Assembly (NCBI GenBank): GCA_037179335.1
Contig: JAKZHN010000008.1
Coordinates: 1,178,001-1,242,000 of the forward strand
Source of the DNA: Cyclaneusma minus
Lineage: Eukaryota; Ascomycota; Leotiomycetes; Marthamycetales; Marthamycetaceae
Length of the DNA: 64,000 nucleotides
Reading direction: 5' to 3'
Part shown: piece after piece, positions 47,504-57,722 of the stretch
How the letters are laid out: the number at the start of each line of letters is the position of its first letter
How positions within the stretch are numbered: position 1 is the first letter of the stretch
Program-made: the position numbers and the translations under genes
Notes under the pieces: model-generated
The model's input: the letters and a program-made list of their open reading frames with translations, nothing else
What the model was told of the DNA's origin: nothing
The model's database searches: none

Positions 47504-47869
47504 TATTGCAGCTGTGATCCTGGAGTGTTGGTTGCGGTGAGTTTTGGTGGAGCTCAGCTGTTGTCGCTCGGTCGTTGCCAGCGCCGATCCGCGATTGCGG
47601 TCCGAATATTTACCGTCTCGGATATCCACCTACTATCTCGCTTTTTGACGACTCCGGTCTCAAAAAACATTCTATGATATAAATCTTCAGTTTTCAAATT
47701 CACCGGGCTATGTCAATTTGTCAAATAGCTTCCAGGACCATGAAATAAAGCAAAAGGAGCCAGACGGGAATCCCCGAGTGCCAAGTCCGTGGGATGCAGT
47801 CGTGGAAAACCTCTCCACGGTTGATGCTCGCGTGCCTGAGAACTGAGATTTCGGCCTCTTCAAACAACC

Positions 47870-47965
47870 ATGCCTCCCAAAACCCCACCAACTCCTAAAC
47901 ATCTGAACTCCCCGGTTACAGAGACCTGGGGATACGCTTTGGGCCCAACATGGAGGACTACCTAG
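47870..47965 (+). promoter_or_regulatory. Upstream ORF overlapping the TRM11 start
   Basis: ATG at 47870 opens a 31-codon frame (MPPKTPPTPKH...) that ends with TAG at 47963-47965, 16 bases past the first base of the TRM11 ATG (47950) and in another frame. The context CAACCATGC is fair. If the transcript begins upstream it would limit TRM11 translation; if it begins downstream it is irrelevant. Confidence 0.45.
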
Positions 47966-49433
47966 TCCGCTTTTCGCAGTCCCACGAGACGTTCCGCATC
48001 GCCGAACTCAAAGCCCTAGCCGTGCTAGAAAATGTCGACCTTGAAATAGTAACCCACACTGAAGACGTTCGTCGAGCCCCTATACCATGGAATTTTTAGC
48101 ATTAATCCTGACTTCCTGTAGTCTCCTTTCTGCTTCATCCGAGTAGCGTCAGAAGAAGCCGCCCGACGGCTAGTCCGCCGCAGCATCCTCGCAAAAGGCA
48201 TATACGAGCTCTGGGGAAGCGGCACTTCTTACGAATCGCTCCATGAGAACCTCAAGACCCAGTCCCAATGGCGATGGCCAGCCTACAAAACCTGTTCCTT
48301 CAGATTCTCCTTTGATTCGTACCAAGGAACACGCACTTCCTCGGAACAGCGATCTCTCATCGAGACCTTTGCCTATATGGCCTTCGAAGGACCCATCCGC
48401 ATGAAATCCCCTGACGCCGAGTTCTGCGTCCTGGAAGAATGGACCATGCATGCTCAGAAACTCGGCATAACCTCCCCCAATCATGTGCATCTCGGTCGCT
48501 TTGTCGGCGGAACACAGCGCCATGCTATTGACAAGTATGACCTCAAGAAAAGGAAATACATAAGTACGACTTCTATGGATGCAGAACTCGCACTTGTCAC
48601 TGCAAATATCAGTCTCGCAGCCCCGGGAAAACTCTTCTACGACCCCTTTGTGGGCACAGGCAGTTTCCCAGTTGCTTGTGCACATTTCGGTGCTATAGCC
48701 TGGGGAAGCGATATTGATGGCCGCAGCATGAGGGGAAAGGGGGATAGGAGCCTGCTGAGCAATTTTGTGCAGTATGGCATTGTGGATTGCTTTGGGGATT
48801 GCTTTACTGCGGACTTGACAAACACGCCGCTGAGGGCAAGTAGGCTCTTTGATGGCATTTTGTGTGACCCTCCCTACGGCGTCAGAGAAGGCTTGAAAGT
48901 TTTGGGCAACAGGGATCCTACGAAGGAAAAAGTGCCTGTGATCAAGGACGGTGAGGCACGACATCTGTAAGTCTGGACTTGTCCTGTGGATGGTGGTGTT
49001 CCTTGGGCTTATGCATGCTGGTGTACAGGCAAGATGACTATATCCCACCCAAACGCCCTTACAGCTTCTTAGCCATGCTGGACGATATCCTTGATTTTGC
49101 AGCGCTTTCACTGGTGGAGAATGGCAGGTTGTCTTTCTGGATGCCTACATCGAATGATGAAGCTCAGGAGGTCCAAACACCCACGCATCCATGTCTTGAA
49201 ATCACCAGTATCTGCACTCAAAGCTTCAACAGATGTGAGATTGCCGTTCTCCCCTACTACTTACTGGGGAAGCTAATACTGTTGCAGGGTCGAGGAAACT
49301 CATCACGTATAGAAGGCTGCTTGACACAGAGGTTGAGAAGAGTGCAGTGAGGATTCGCAGAAGTGAAGCAAAGGGCACCAGTGCAGATGAGCTCAATCCC
49401 TTTCGAAAGCAGTACTTTGAAGGGTTCAAATAG
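47950..49433 (+). CDS. TRM11: tRNA (guanine-N2)-methyltransferase TRM11
   Basis: Four exons: 47950-48066, 48122-48966, 49029-49234 and 49288-49433; 437 aa against 433 in yeast. Intron 1 has a GTTCGT donor and a CTGAC branch site. The N-terminal THUMP-like region contains SPFCFIRVAS, RSILAKGIYELWGSGTSYES. The Rossmann methyltransferase has motif I YDPFVGTGSFPVACAHFGA and the NPPY-type catalytic motif as CDPPYGVREG. Trm11 with Trm112 forms m2G10 in tRNA. The C-terminal exon (SRKLITYRRL) is well conserved. Trm112 is not in the window. Confidence 0.95.
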
Positions 49434-49847
49434 TAGGTAGCAAGCAATCGCATCGCAGATTCACGTCAGTGTCATATCACGTTCAATTCGCAGATTCACA
49501 TGCAAGTTTCAAGTGAGTGTGATGCATGTGCCTTTTCCATTTCAAGAAGCAGTTCCCGCAGAAACAGCCCTGGTGAAGAAGGAAGGCAAATGCTGCCAGG
49601 CAGAGACTCTCTGGTCTCAGAAAACAAACTGCTGCCCATCTGAAGAAAGCAAAAGCGCGCAGGGGGTATCTCGAAAGAAGGCAAGCGCCAGAAAGAACCA
49701 CTCAACGCCATGCTCATGTCGGTGTTCGTCGGGTGAAGGTCGTGAAAGTCGTGAAAAGCGCAGTCCTCGATCCATGCCACTCCCAAGCGCCCCCAAACTC
49801 CGTCCATGCAGTGTCGTATCGTTCAGTCATAATGCTCCTTCGCACCT
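49434..49847. other. Intergenic between TRM11 and the coiled-coil gene
   Basis: Convergent 3' flanks. A CGCAGATTCAC motif is repeated at 49455 and 49490. No gene. Confidence 0.6.
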
Positions 49848-51534
49848 TCACTTCTGCTCGTACTCCTTCGCCTTGCCCTTGCCTTTGCCCTCGTACTTCT
49901 CCTCCTCCTTCTCCTCCTCCTCACCCTTCTCATCCTCGCCCTCCTCATCCTCACTCTCGATGTCGTCCCTCATGAAGTACATCAGGTCAGTCATCTTGAA
50001 AGACGTGCCAGCAGCAGCCATCTCGGCCATCTTCGCAGCAGCCTTGGCAGCCGAAGCTTCGCCCTTCTTCCTCTCCACTTCCTTCCTGGCGTCCTCCTTG
50101 GCAGCCTGCTCGAAAGCCTTGTTGGCGTTCTCGAGGTTGAGCTGGTTCAGCTTCTCGGTGATGTTGTCACGCGAGTAGAGCTTTCGGGATTCGGCAGGGC
50201 GAACGGCGTCTTCGCCGTTGGCGGCGATGGCGGCACCGGGAGCGGGAAAGAGGTTACGGCTGGCCTTGTAGGGGCGGTTGGTGAAGACGGCGGAGAGGCC
50301 GTAGTCGGAGGTGGTGGGGTTGGGGGCAGCGGAGCTTGAGGCAGCGGAGCTTGAAGACGAAGCAACGCTGGCACGGGGAGGGAAGACGCCGGTGCCGCCG
50401 CTGGAGGCGCTGGGCTTGATGCCGAAAGGACCCTTGTTGGCGGGGGAGGCGAGGAAGCTGTCATAAGCCGAGTGGAACTTGGCATTGCTGGGGTGGTTGG
50501 GGGCCATGGGAGCGGGCACCACGGCATCCCACTGGGCCTTGGCATACTCGGTGATCTTGCGGTCCTTCTCTTTGGCCGTGAGGCCGACAAGGGACGCGCG
50601 GAACTCCTTCTCGGACAAGGGAGGAGTGGGAGCGGCGGTCAGAGCCACGGCCAGCAACAGAGGCAGAGGCAGAGGCAGAGACGGAACGGGAGCTGGAGGC
50701 AGCCGACAGCGAGGAGGAGGCGCGCTCGCGGGCGGCCTCGCTCATGAGGAGCTGCAGGGCAGCAACCTGGTGAAGTTGAGGTCAGTATGTGGATTCGATC
50801 GCGTTGAAAGAGTTGGGGGAAATAATGGAGCTGAAGGTAGGCAGAACAAGGGGATCGAGGGTGAAAGAAGAGAGTGAAGCTTACCTCCTCCGCGCTGAAG
50901 GACTTCTTCGTCTCTTCAAAGTCTTCTTCCAACTTCTTCAGCGTCTTCTCCTTCTTGTCCTTCACGATCAGAAGCTCTTTCTCAAGCTCCTTACGGCGCT
51001 TGGCGATCTGCTTGCGACGCTTTGGAGCGACGCCGGTGGCAGAGTCCTCAGCTTGAAGCTGAGAAATCTGGTCGCGGAGCTTGACGCTCTCCACGACCTC
51101 CACCACCGACGCCCTCTTCTTCGCGACGCGATACTCCTCTGCGAGCGCGGCATTGCAGCTCTCGTAGAAATCCATGATTTCTACGGGGCCCTTGCCCAGA
51201 AGGAAGGAATCGCGCCACTCCTTCTTCTTGGAAGCGGCAGAGGAGAACGACATGATGGAGGTGGGGCGAGAGACAGTAGGGGCGGGCGTGGTGATGCTGG
51301 GATCAGGAAGAGTGTTGGGGCCGGAGACGGTAGTGTCGACGGGAGTGTCAACGGAAGTGATGGTGATGTCAAGGGGAGTGGTTGCGGTGTCGGGGGAAGT
51401 TGGCGGGCCTGGATTTGAAGTCAGACGCTGTTGATCGAAGCGAGAAAGAGGACGGGAAATCACTAACCGACACCAGCAGCAGCAGCCTTGCGGCGAGGCT
51501 TGCGCGGCATTCTGTCAAGGTTCTGATGGAACAT
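49848..51534 (-). CDS. Unrecognised coiled-coil protein with an apparent frameshift
   Basis: Exons 51534-51468, 51408-50885 and 50766-49848. The start is the ATG at 51534 or the in-frame ATG at 51510 (MPRKPRRKAAAAGVG). Exons 1-2 join cleanly (GTTAGT donor). A long lysine/glutamate coiled coil lies in exon 2 (RRKQIAKRRKELEKELLIVK) and continues into exon 3 as VAALQLLMSEAARERASSSL. At about 50650-50665 coding moves to another frame (LTAAPTPPLSEKEFRASLVG), which stays open to an acidic Lys/Glu C-terminus. Dropping one base of GGCC there restores about 494-502 aa. So this is a one-base insertion, a sequencing error or an unusual intron. I cannot name the family. Confidence 0.55.
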
Positions 51535-52110
51535 CTTGTCGTCGGTAGGATGGTCTGTCGGACGTGTTAGTAGCTGTCAGTGCAGTAAAAGTCGGTCGAT
51601 ACAAAAGAGACCGGTCGATACAAAAGAGACTGGTCGATGCGGAAAAACTTCTCGACGCGGAAACAGTTGTCGCAGAAGACAGCAAACAGTCAGGGGTCAG
51701 AATGACTTACAGAGATTCAGAGAGAGGTTCTGCTATATCTAGTCTCGAACTGTTCAGGATAGTGTCAGCGTCAGCGGTGTTTGATGGAGGTGAGCGAGGC
51801 CGTCAAAGAACAGATTGAATGCGAGAACCGCTTGGAGATGAGGGTGGCTTGGAGATGAGAGCGGCTTCGGAGAGTGGGAGCAACTTCACGATGTGGTGCG
51901 AAGATGCCCTCAAAAGCTCTCAACCAAGCTGCCACAGGGTGTTTGGGAGGATCGAACTGTTTGCCAGATTGCTAGATATCTAGGTCTGAAGCAATCCAAG
52001 TTGATTGGGAAGGATGGACGAGGTGGGCATGGGACAGTGCTGGGGTGAGGATACTCACGTCAAGATGTCGTAGTTGATGAGGGATGGAGGTGTGGAGGAG
52101 GAGAGAGCCT
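51535..52110 (-). other. 5' leader of the coiled-coil gene with a 156-nt intron
   Basis: On the minus strand GTAAGT at 51710 and CGACAG at 51555 bound an intron with a perfect TACTAAC branch site. Inside it, GGTCGATACAAAAGAGACC is tandemly repeated (about 51592-51640). A further GTGAGT donor near 52059 suggests another leader intron. Confidence 0.55.
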
Positions 52111-52993
52111 TTTTATTTTGAGCTCAGCGCACAAATAGGGGCGGGCGGATGATATCGTCTTCAAGTCTTGGACGGACTGACTGTTTGTTCGGATTGTGAA
52201 CGGTTTGACTCCTCTTAGCAGAGCCCCTATTCCGTCCGTCCCCAGAAAGCATGCGGAAAATGTCTGTCTAAGGTTGGTAGGAGAAGACTTCATCCAGTCC
52301 GGACTTACTGGCAAGAGACTGCCCTCACCCACATCGAATGTGAGGCAGAGATATCCTTGTCAGAACGATAACCTTTCCTAGCAGCTTTATCTAAGGAGCC
52401 CACATTGGCAATGAGGTGAAGAGACTCTGAGAAACGGTCCCTATGGCGGTCAATCTGGCCTCGCTAAGTATAGCAACTAGTCTGGCCAACATCATGGGTG
52501 GTTCTCCAATGAAAACCGCACTTCTTTAGACATCCTCAATCACCAGGAATATCCTCAATTATTAGGAATATCCTCAATCACTTGGATTATTCCCAATCAT
52601 TTGGAATATTCTGTCACTCGAAATACCTCCAGTCATTCGGAACATCTTTAAATCATTCGTAATATCCCCAATTATTCGGAATACTCTCAGTCGTTTGGAA
52701 TGTCCTCAATTATTAGGAATATTTCCAATTATTCGGAGCCACAACCACATTTTCAATCTCCGTCATCCTGTTGCTATCATCTGGGTGACCCCGGGCCCCG
52801 GCCTACTAAGGCGAGAACATTCACAAAATTCAAGTTCACAAGCACCGGTGACGATTTTTTAAAGAGAAACAGCACTTTATTCTCGTCAAGGCACGTATGT
52901 TGAATACGGCCGCTGCAACCATGTTGAATGGTGTCCGCTTGGTAAATCCACCCCCCCACCCCGAAGTACGCCCCCCTGGCCTCCACCAACCCC
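52111..52993. other. Intergenic with the main 19-bp repeat array
   Basis: No gene. It contains the largest array of the 19-bp GGAATAT repeat (52532-52738) and the 3' flank of the micro-exon gene. Confidence 0.6.
52532..52738. repeat. 19-bp GGAATAT tandem repeat array, about 11 units
   Basis: Successive units such as CCTCAATTATTAGGAATAT, CCTCAATCACTTGGATTAT, TCCCAATCATTTGGAATAT and CCCCAATTATTCGGAATAC run head to tail with a period of about 19 bp. The same unit occurs at 8971-9055, 23427-23505 and 55153-55457. Confidence 0.9.
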
Positions 52994-54575
52994 TCACTTC
53001 TCAACCCCCCCACCACTTCCGCCACCCTCTCCCCACTCTCCCCCGCCGCCCCGCTTGCGGCCATCGTACCCATGGTACCTTCTTCTTCTCTGAGCCTCCA
53101 TCCTCTCCCTCCTCTCCTCCGCCTCCGCCCTCTCCCTCTCCTCTGCCAACCGCATCCTCCTCTCCGGCTCCCGCTCCGACCACCTCTCGTTCCCCACCCG
53201 GTCCACCTCCGACCCCCTTCTCCTCGCCTCCCCCATCTCCACGGCCGTCGCCCTCTCCCTCTCCTTTCCTCCTCCGCCACGACAGCCGGGTCCAGCACCG
53301 GGAGACCGTCGGGGCGCCACATGACTCGGCCCGCGACCAGCTTCTGCCGGGCCTCCGACTCCCTCCGGGCTCGCACACGGGCGAGATGTTCCTCCGGAAG
53401 GAGTGGCTGAAGAGTGGTATGTTAGCAAATTGCGTGAATCTCAGGGGTTGAAAGGGGGTGAAGTTGAAGGGGTGAAGTTGGGGAAAAAGGGGGGAAAAGG
53501 GGAGAAAACTTACGCCGGTGCAGTGGCGGAGGGCTTCCTCATCTTCCTCGTCTTCCTCGTCCTCGTCTTCGTCCTTCTTGCCAAACATTCTCGAGATCTT
53601 CTTCTTCATCGTCTTGATGGTGCCCGGCTTCTTCTCGGGTCTTTTGCGGTCGTCATCACCGCCGCGGCCCGGAGGACCGAAGAAGCTGGACGGGTTGCCG
53701 GAGGGGTTCGTGGATGCCATCGTACTAGAAGGGGATTTTGTCAGCTTTTTTTCCATTTGACTGAAATGAAAGGAGTGGGGAAAGGGGTGGAAGAGGGTGG
53801 TACGTACACGTTGGGAGAATTCTTGTAGTATCTTGAAAGCTAAAACGAAGGTATTGTCAGCTATTTTCTCACCTGACATTCTCTGTTTGACCGCGGTGGA
53901 GGGATTTGGGGAACCAGGGGTGGGGTACGTACAAGGAGGGCGTGTGGATGTTCGAGAAGCTAAAACAGAGGGGCTGTTAGTATTGGTTCGTCATAGGGCG
54001 TTGTTTCAGGGGGCGATTCTGCTAGAAACTGGGCAGAGCCTTCGACTCGGGAGATCGACTTACACTCGGAAAGCGTGTTTGTAACGGTTCTAGAAAAGAA
54101 TACGGTCAGCTTCTTGTCTCGAGCGGCCTGAATAGGGCCGAGGGGAGAAAACAGAGTCGGGAGCGGGTTCGGGGAGGAAAAAGGAAGGACTCGGCTCGGG
54201 GGGCCAGCATACCGACGGAGGATCGCGATGGACGGTTTCTAGAAGAGAGCAGTGTCAGCATGGTCCATCTCAGCATTCAGGAGGTGTCAGGGGAGCGGGT
54301 TGGGGAGTGGAAGGGAAGATCTTGACTGGGGGCTGGACTTACACTGCGGAAAAGTTTTGGCAGTGAATTCTGGAAGATAGAACGTCAGCAAGTCTTCTCT
54401 CAAAGGGCCTATCCACGGCCGACAGGCGCAGACGGAGCGGAGAGCGCATCAGGGCTCCACGTGAGCCAATTCTGCCTCACGGCCTCCAAGAGACCGGTGA
54501 GGAGGAACATAACGGCCGGAGAGCCGCGAGACAAGAGGAATAGGCGCAGTTGAGATGTGCTGGGAGTGAGGGCAT
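52994..54575 (-). CDS. Unrecognised basic protein gene with micro-exons and an apparent frameshift
   Basis: Coding is clearest in exons 53724-53514 (MASTNPSGNPSSFFGPPGRG, then KTMKKKISRMFGKKDEDEDE) and 53406-52994 (LLPEEHLARVRARRESEARQ, MWRPDGLPVLDPAVVAEEE). Near 53255-53275 the frame changes to one reading ERERATAVEMGEARRRG, then RYHGYDGRKRGGGG and stop; one extra A in the AAA run would unite them (206 aa from the ATG at 53720). Upstream lie five micro-exons, 54369-54343, 54238-54213, 54089-54064, 53959-53933 and 53839-53808, between GT-AG introns of 83-123 nt. A frame from the ATG at 54575 (exon 54575-54481) stays open through all of them into MASTNPSG. They may equally be untranslated. Family unknown. 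Confidence 0.5.
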
Positions 54576-55801
54576 CCCCAACGCGCTCGATGGCGGAGAT
54601 GAGCCCCGAGGAGCGCACCTGCGCCAATGGCTCAAATCGACCTCGACGCCGCCAAAAGGGACGACGAGGAAGAGCTGAAGCCATTGGAGACCCTCGAGAT
54701 GGGGACAGGGAGGACAATGGGGTGCTGGGAGGGAGTGGGGATCGACTTACAACTTCTGCGTGATTGTGGTCGTGGTCGCAAAAGGAAGAGAAGGAAGAGA
54801 GCGCGAGATCTGGGCACCTGGCGCCCAACCGAGACGCACCGTCCGCAAGCGAGGCTATTGTCGCCGTGACGGCGGTTGGCGACGACGACAGCCTTGCCGG
54901 CCACGGTGGTGCCCCTTTCGGTGACAGGTTTCATCAACACTTTCAATTTACTAGCTTAAAAAAAGAAGAATCTTCATGAAATTGATCTTATATAATTGAG
55001 CTTTAATAGCTATTTATTCTGATACTTTAAAAAGGGCCTGTATCTGAGTTTGGGGTGCCAGAAAGTGGATAGGAGGTGTTGAGATCGGTGGTCTAGCCCC
55101 TGGATCGAGCCTTTCGCGACGGCAGCAAGGAAGAAGACAGGTCAGCGAGAAGGATATTCAAGTAACTGGGAATAATCTAAGTAACTGGGAATATTCGAAG
55201 GGATCGGGAATATCCAAAGTAACTGGGAATATCCCAAGTAATTGGAAGATGTTGACATCGGCGCAGGCGTCTCGACTGAGCCGCAATGGCAGCAGGTAAA
55301 AGGGAACTTCGGTCTTTGACTAAAGAAATCTCAAGTTACTTGGAATATTCCCAATCTCTCAAAACGACCCTAATAACTCGGGTTATTCCAAGTACCAAAG
55401 ACCATCCCAAGTTATCTGAAATATTCCAAATTACTTGGGATTTCGCTGGTTACTTGGCGGACGAGCTCGGACTACACACACAAGCACACAAAAACACAGA
55501 AGGTTGGATGAGAGCATCTATTTTATATCTCTACAGCCTGGCCCTGATCACAGGGCAAAAAGGGTATTGTGACGAAGCAAAGTAACTGATACGGATCATG
55601 AAGCCGCTCGCCGTCTCGAGACACAACCATCACGCACCACCCGAATGACCGCTTTTCCTCTGACCTTTTCCCTATGATATTCTCCCTATTCGTTACAACA
55701 AATCGCCTGATCGCCTGATCGAACACCATCGCCCAACGCCAGATGGCACGAAGCCATGGTTTACCCATCCGAAGAGAACAGAAAATGCCCCGAAAACGAC
55801 G
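54576..55801. other. Intergenic with a second 19-bp repeat array
   Basis: Leader and promoter of the micro-exon gene (a further GTAAGT donor on the minus strand near 54750), then the repeat array at 55153-55457. The frame 55286-55585 opens with ATG but is made largely of the repeats, so it is not called. Confidence 0.5.
55153..55457. repeat. 19-bp GGAATAT repeat array, interrupted
   Basis: Units such as AAGTAACTGGGAATATCCC (55153-55250) and TCAAGTTACTTGGAATATTC (55329-55457), same family and orientation as the 52.5-kb array, separated by about 80 bp of other sequence. Confidence 0.85.
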
Positions 55802-57148
55802 CTATGCCTGTGCAGCCAGAGAAGCAAGCAAATGCGCAGCTTCTTCCTGCCCCATATCCTCCTCCTCCGGGTGGCGAGGACTCATTTGCGCCACCTTTTC
55901 CTGCGTGAAATACTCCGCCGTCGGCATATCGACATCAACGCCAGCGCTATCTCCAGTCATCCCCTCTCCGCCAACACGCTCATTTTTAGCCGGCGAGCTC
56001 ATCATATCGACATCACCCTGCGCCCCAGCCGCCTTCTGCTGTTCCCGTTCGCGCTCTCGTGCCTCGTCCAGCTTCTTTACTTCCGCCCTCCGCACCTCCT
56101 CCTCCCTCCTCTGCGCCGCCTCGGCAGCAAGCACAACCTGCCTCCTCTCGTACCAATCCAACTCAGCACGCTTCACCTGGTCCAGCAACGCCTCTTTCTC
56201 CAGCCACATCTGTTTCCGCATCGCCTCTGCCACCTCCAGCTGGCGCTGCAGCTCTTCCTGATCCTCTTCCGCCCAGTGCAACTGCCTCCGCATCAATCTA
56301 AACAATTCTCTCGGATCCATGGCTGCCTCTTCTTCCGTCAGCGTGATTTCCTCAGGCTGGGGCTGCTCGGGCGGCTGGACCGCGGGCGTTTCAGGTGCAT
56401 CTTCCACCACGGGGGCTTTGCCATGCGGCGGTTTGAGGCCAGCGCGTTTCTGCTGCTGCATGGTTTTGGGAATGGGATCAGAGGGGCGCAATGCCTCGGT
56501 CTCGTGGACGGTGCGCATGTGTTTTGCGAGAGCATCGGAGCGCGTGAAGGAACGGTCGCATTCTGCATCAAGACCATGTCAGCATTCATTCGCGAACAGA
56601 TGGGATCTGCCATGAATCAGGGAGAAAGTACCTGGTAATGCGCAGTAGAAGGGCTTCTCGCGCGTGTGGCTTCTCATGTGGGCTTTAAGGGCATAGGCAC
56701 TGGCATGCGGCAGGCCCTTCCTCACGCAGTCACTCCACTCGCAAGTATATTTCTTGGTTCTGTTGTTGCTCTCGATGTGTTCGTTGTGGATATGCTCGAC
56801 CAGGCGATCCATATTGCCCATGTCTCCTACGGGACAGCCGTCCCAGAAGCACACCGTGACTTGCTCATGAGTCGGCTCCTCATCTTCGGCTCGCAGATTG
56901 CTTGGATCATAGGGCACTTCGCCAGAGGTGTCGGAGGACAAAGAAGCATTGTCAAAGTCGATTTCGGGTTTCTCTTCGACGTCGCGAAACGAGGTTTCGG
57001 TCAGTTTTTGGCGTTTCGCAGGTGGCATACGCAAGGGCTCGGGAGCCGCTGGGAAGTCGGTCTCATCCATCATGGTTTCTTCGAAGTTGTCTGAAGGGAT
57101 GTCGGAGAGGTCGCTGGCAGACTCGTCCATCATAGTTGAGAAGTCCAT
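55802..57148 (-). CDS. C2H2 zinc-finger INO80-complex subunit (Iec1-like)
   Basis: Two exons, 57148-56632 and 56562-55802; 425 aa. The start is the ATG at 57148 (MDFSTMMDESASDLSD). Three zinc fingers lie at about residues 95-190: CFWDGCPVGDMGNMDRLVEH, YTCEWSDCVRKGL with KAHMRSH, and YCALPECDRSFTRSDALAKH, the last crossing the intron. A long charged coiled coil (LFRLMRRQLHWAEEDQEELQ onwards) fills residues about 265-350. This layout matches fission yeast Iec1, a zinc-finger subunit of the INO80 remodeller, as far as I can judge without alignment. Confidence 0.75.
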
Positions 57149-57722
57149 GTTGTCAAGCGAGTTTGAGCAGTGGGGGAAGGCAGGAGCTAGATGCAAGCGC
57201 TAATTGTTGGGGCCGTCACGGCGGTCACTCTACTAGGATTGGATGAAGCTATCCATACTTGACACCGGACTTGCCATACCTCCGGACGTCTGGTCTGTGC
57301 ACGCTGGAGAACCACAAAACTCGGATCTCATCATTCGCATTTCCATTTTCTTCACCAATGGTCGACATTCTTCTTCATCATTGTGAGGCGCCGTATTGTT
57401 CTTGCTTCTACCTGTCTAGCCCTTCACTTTTGGCCAGGATGGAAACATACACAATCTGCAATGTATGCAGTTTGTTGCTCACAGTTTGCAGTCCACAACC
57501 TTCACTTTGACCAGGTAAGACAATCCTGCTCCCCTCGAACCGCACAAATCTTTTCATGATGAATAACCCTCGAGTTCTGCAATTCGTATGCCTTCTCTCG
57601 GGATGGCACAGGCCGACAGACTTTCACATTTCACTTCTTTCTGATTTACATGTAACACTGTTCATGTTCCCACACTCGTGTCATTCTCAACTTCTACACA
57701 TCGACATACGCTGACTAGAAAA
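57149..57722. other. Intergenic
   Basis: Promoter of the Iec1-like gene and 3' flank of the reductase. A TACATGTA site lies at 57647. No gene. Confidence 0.6.

Noticed and set aside
54409..54684. ORF from ATG 54684 as a separate gene
   Set aside because: Overlaps the putative first exon and leader intron of the micro-exon gene; kept only as a possible upstream ORF.
55286..55585. 99-codon ORF with ATG
   Set aside because: Built mainly from the 19-bp repeats, so openness follows from the repeat and not from selection.
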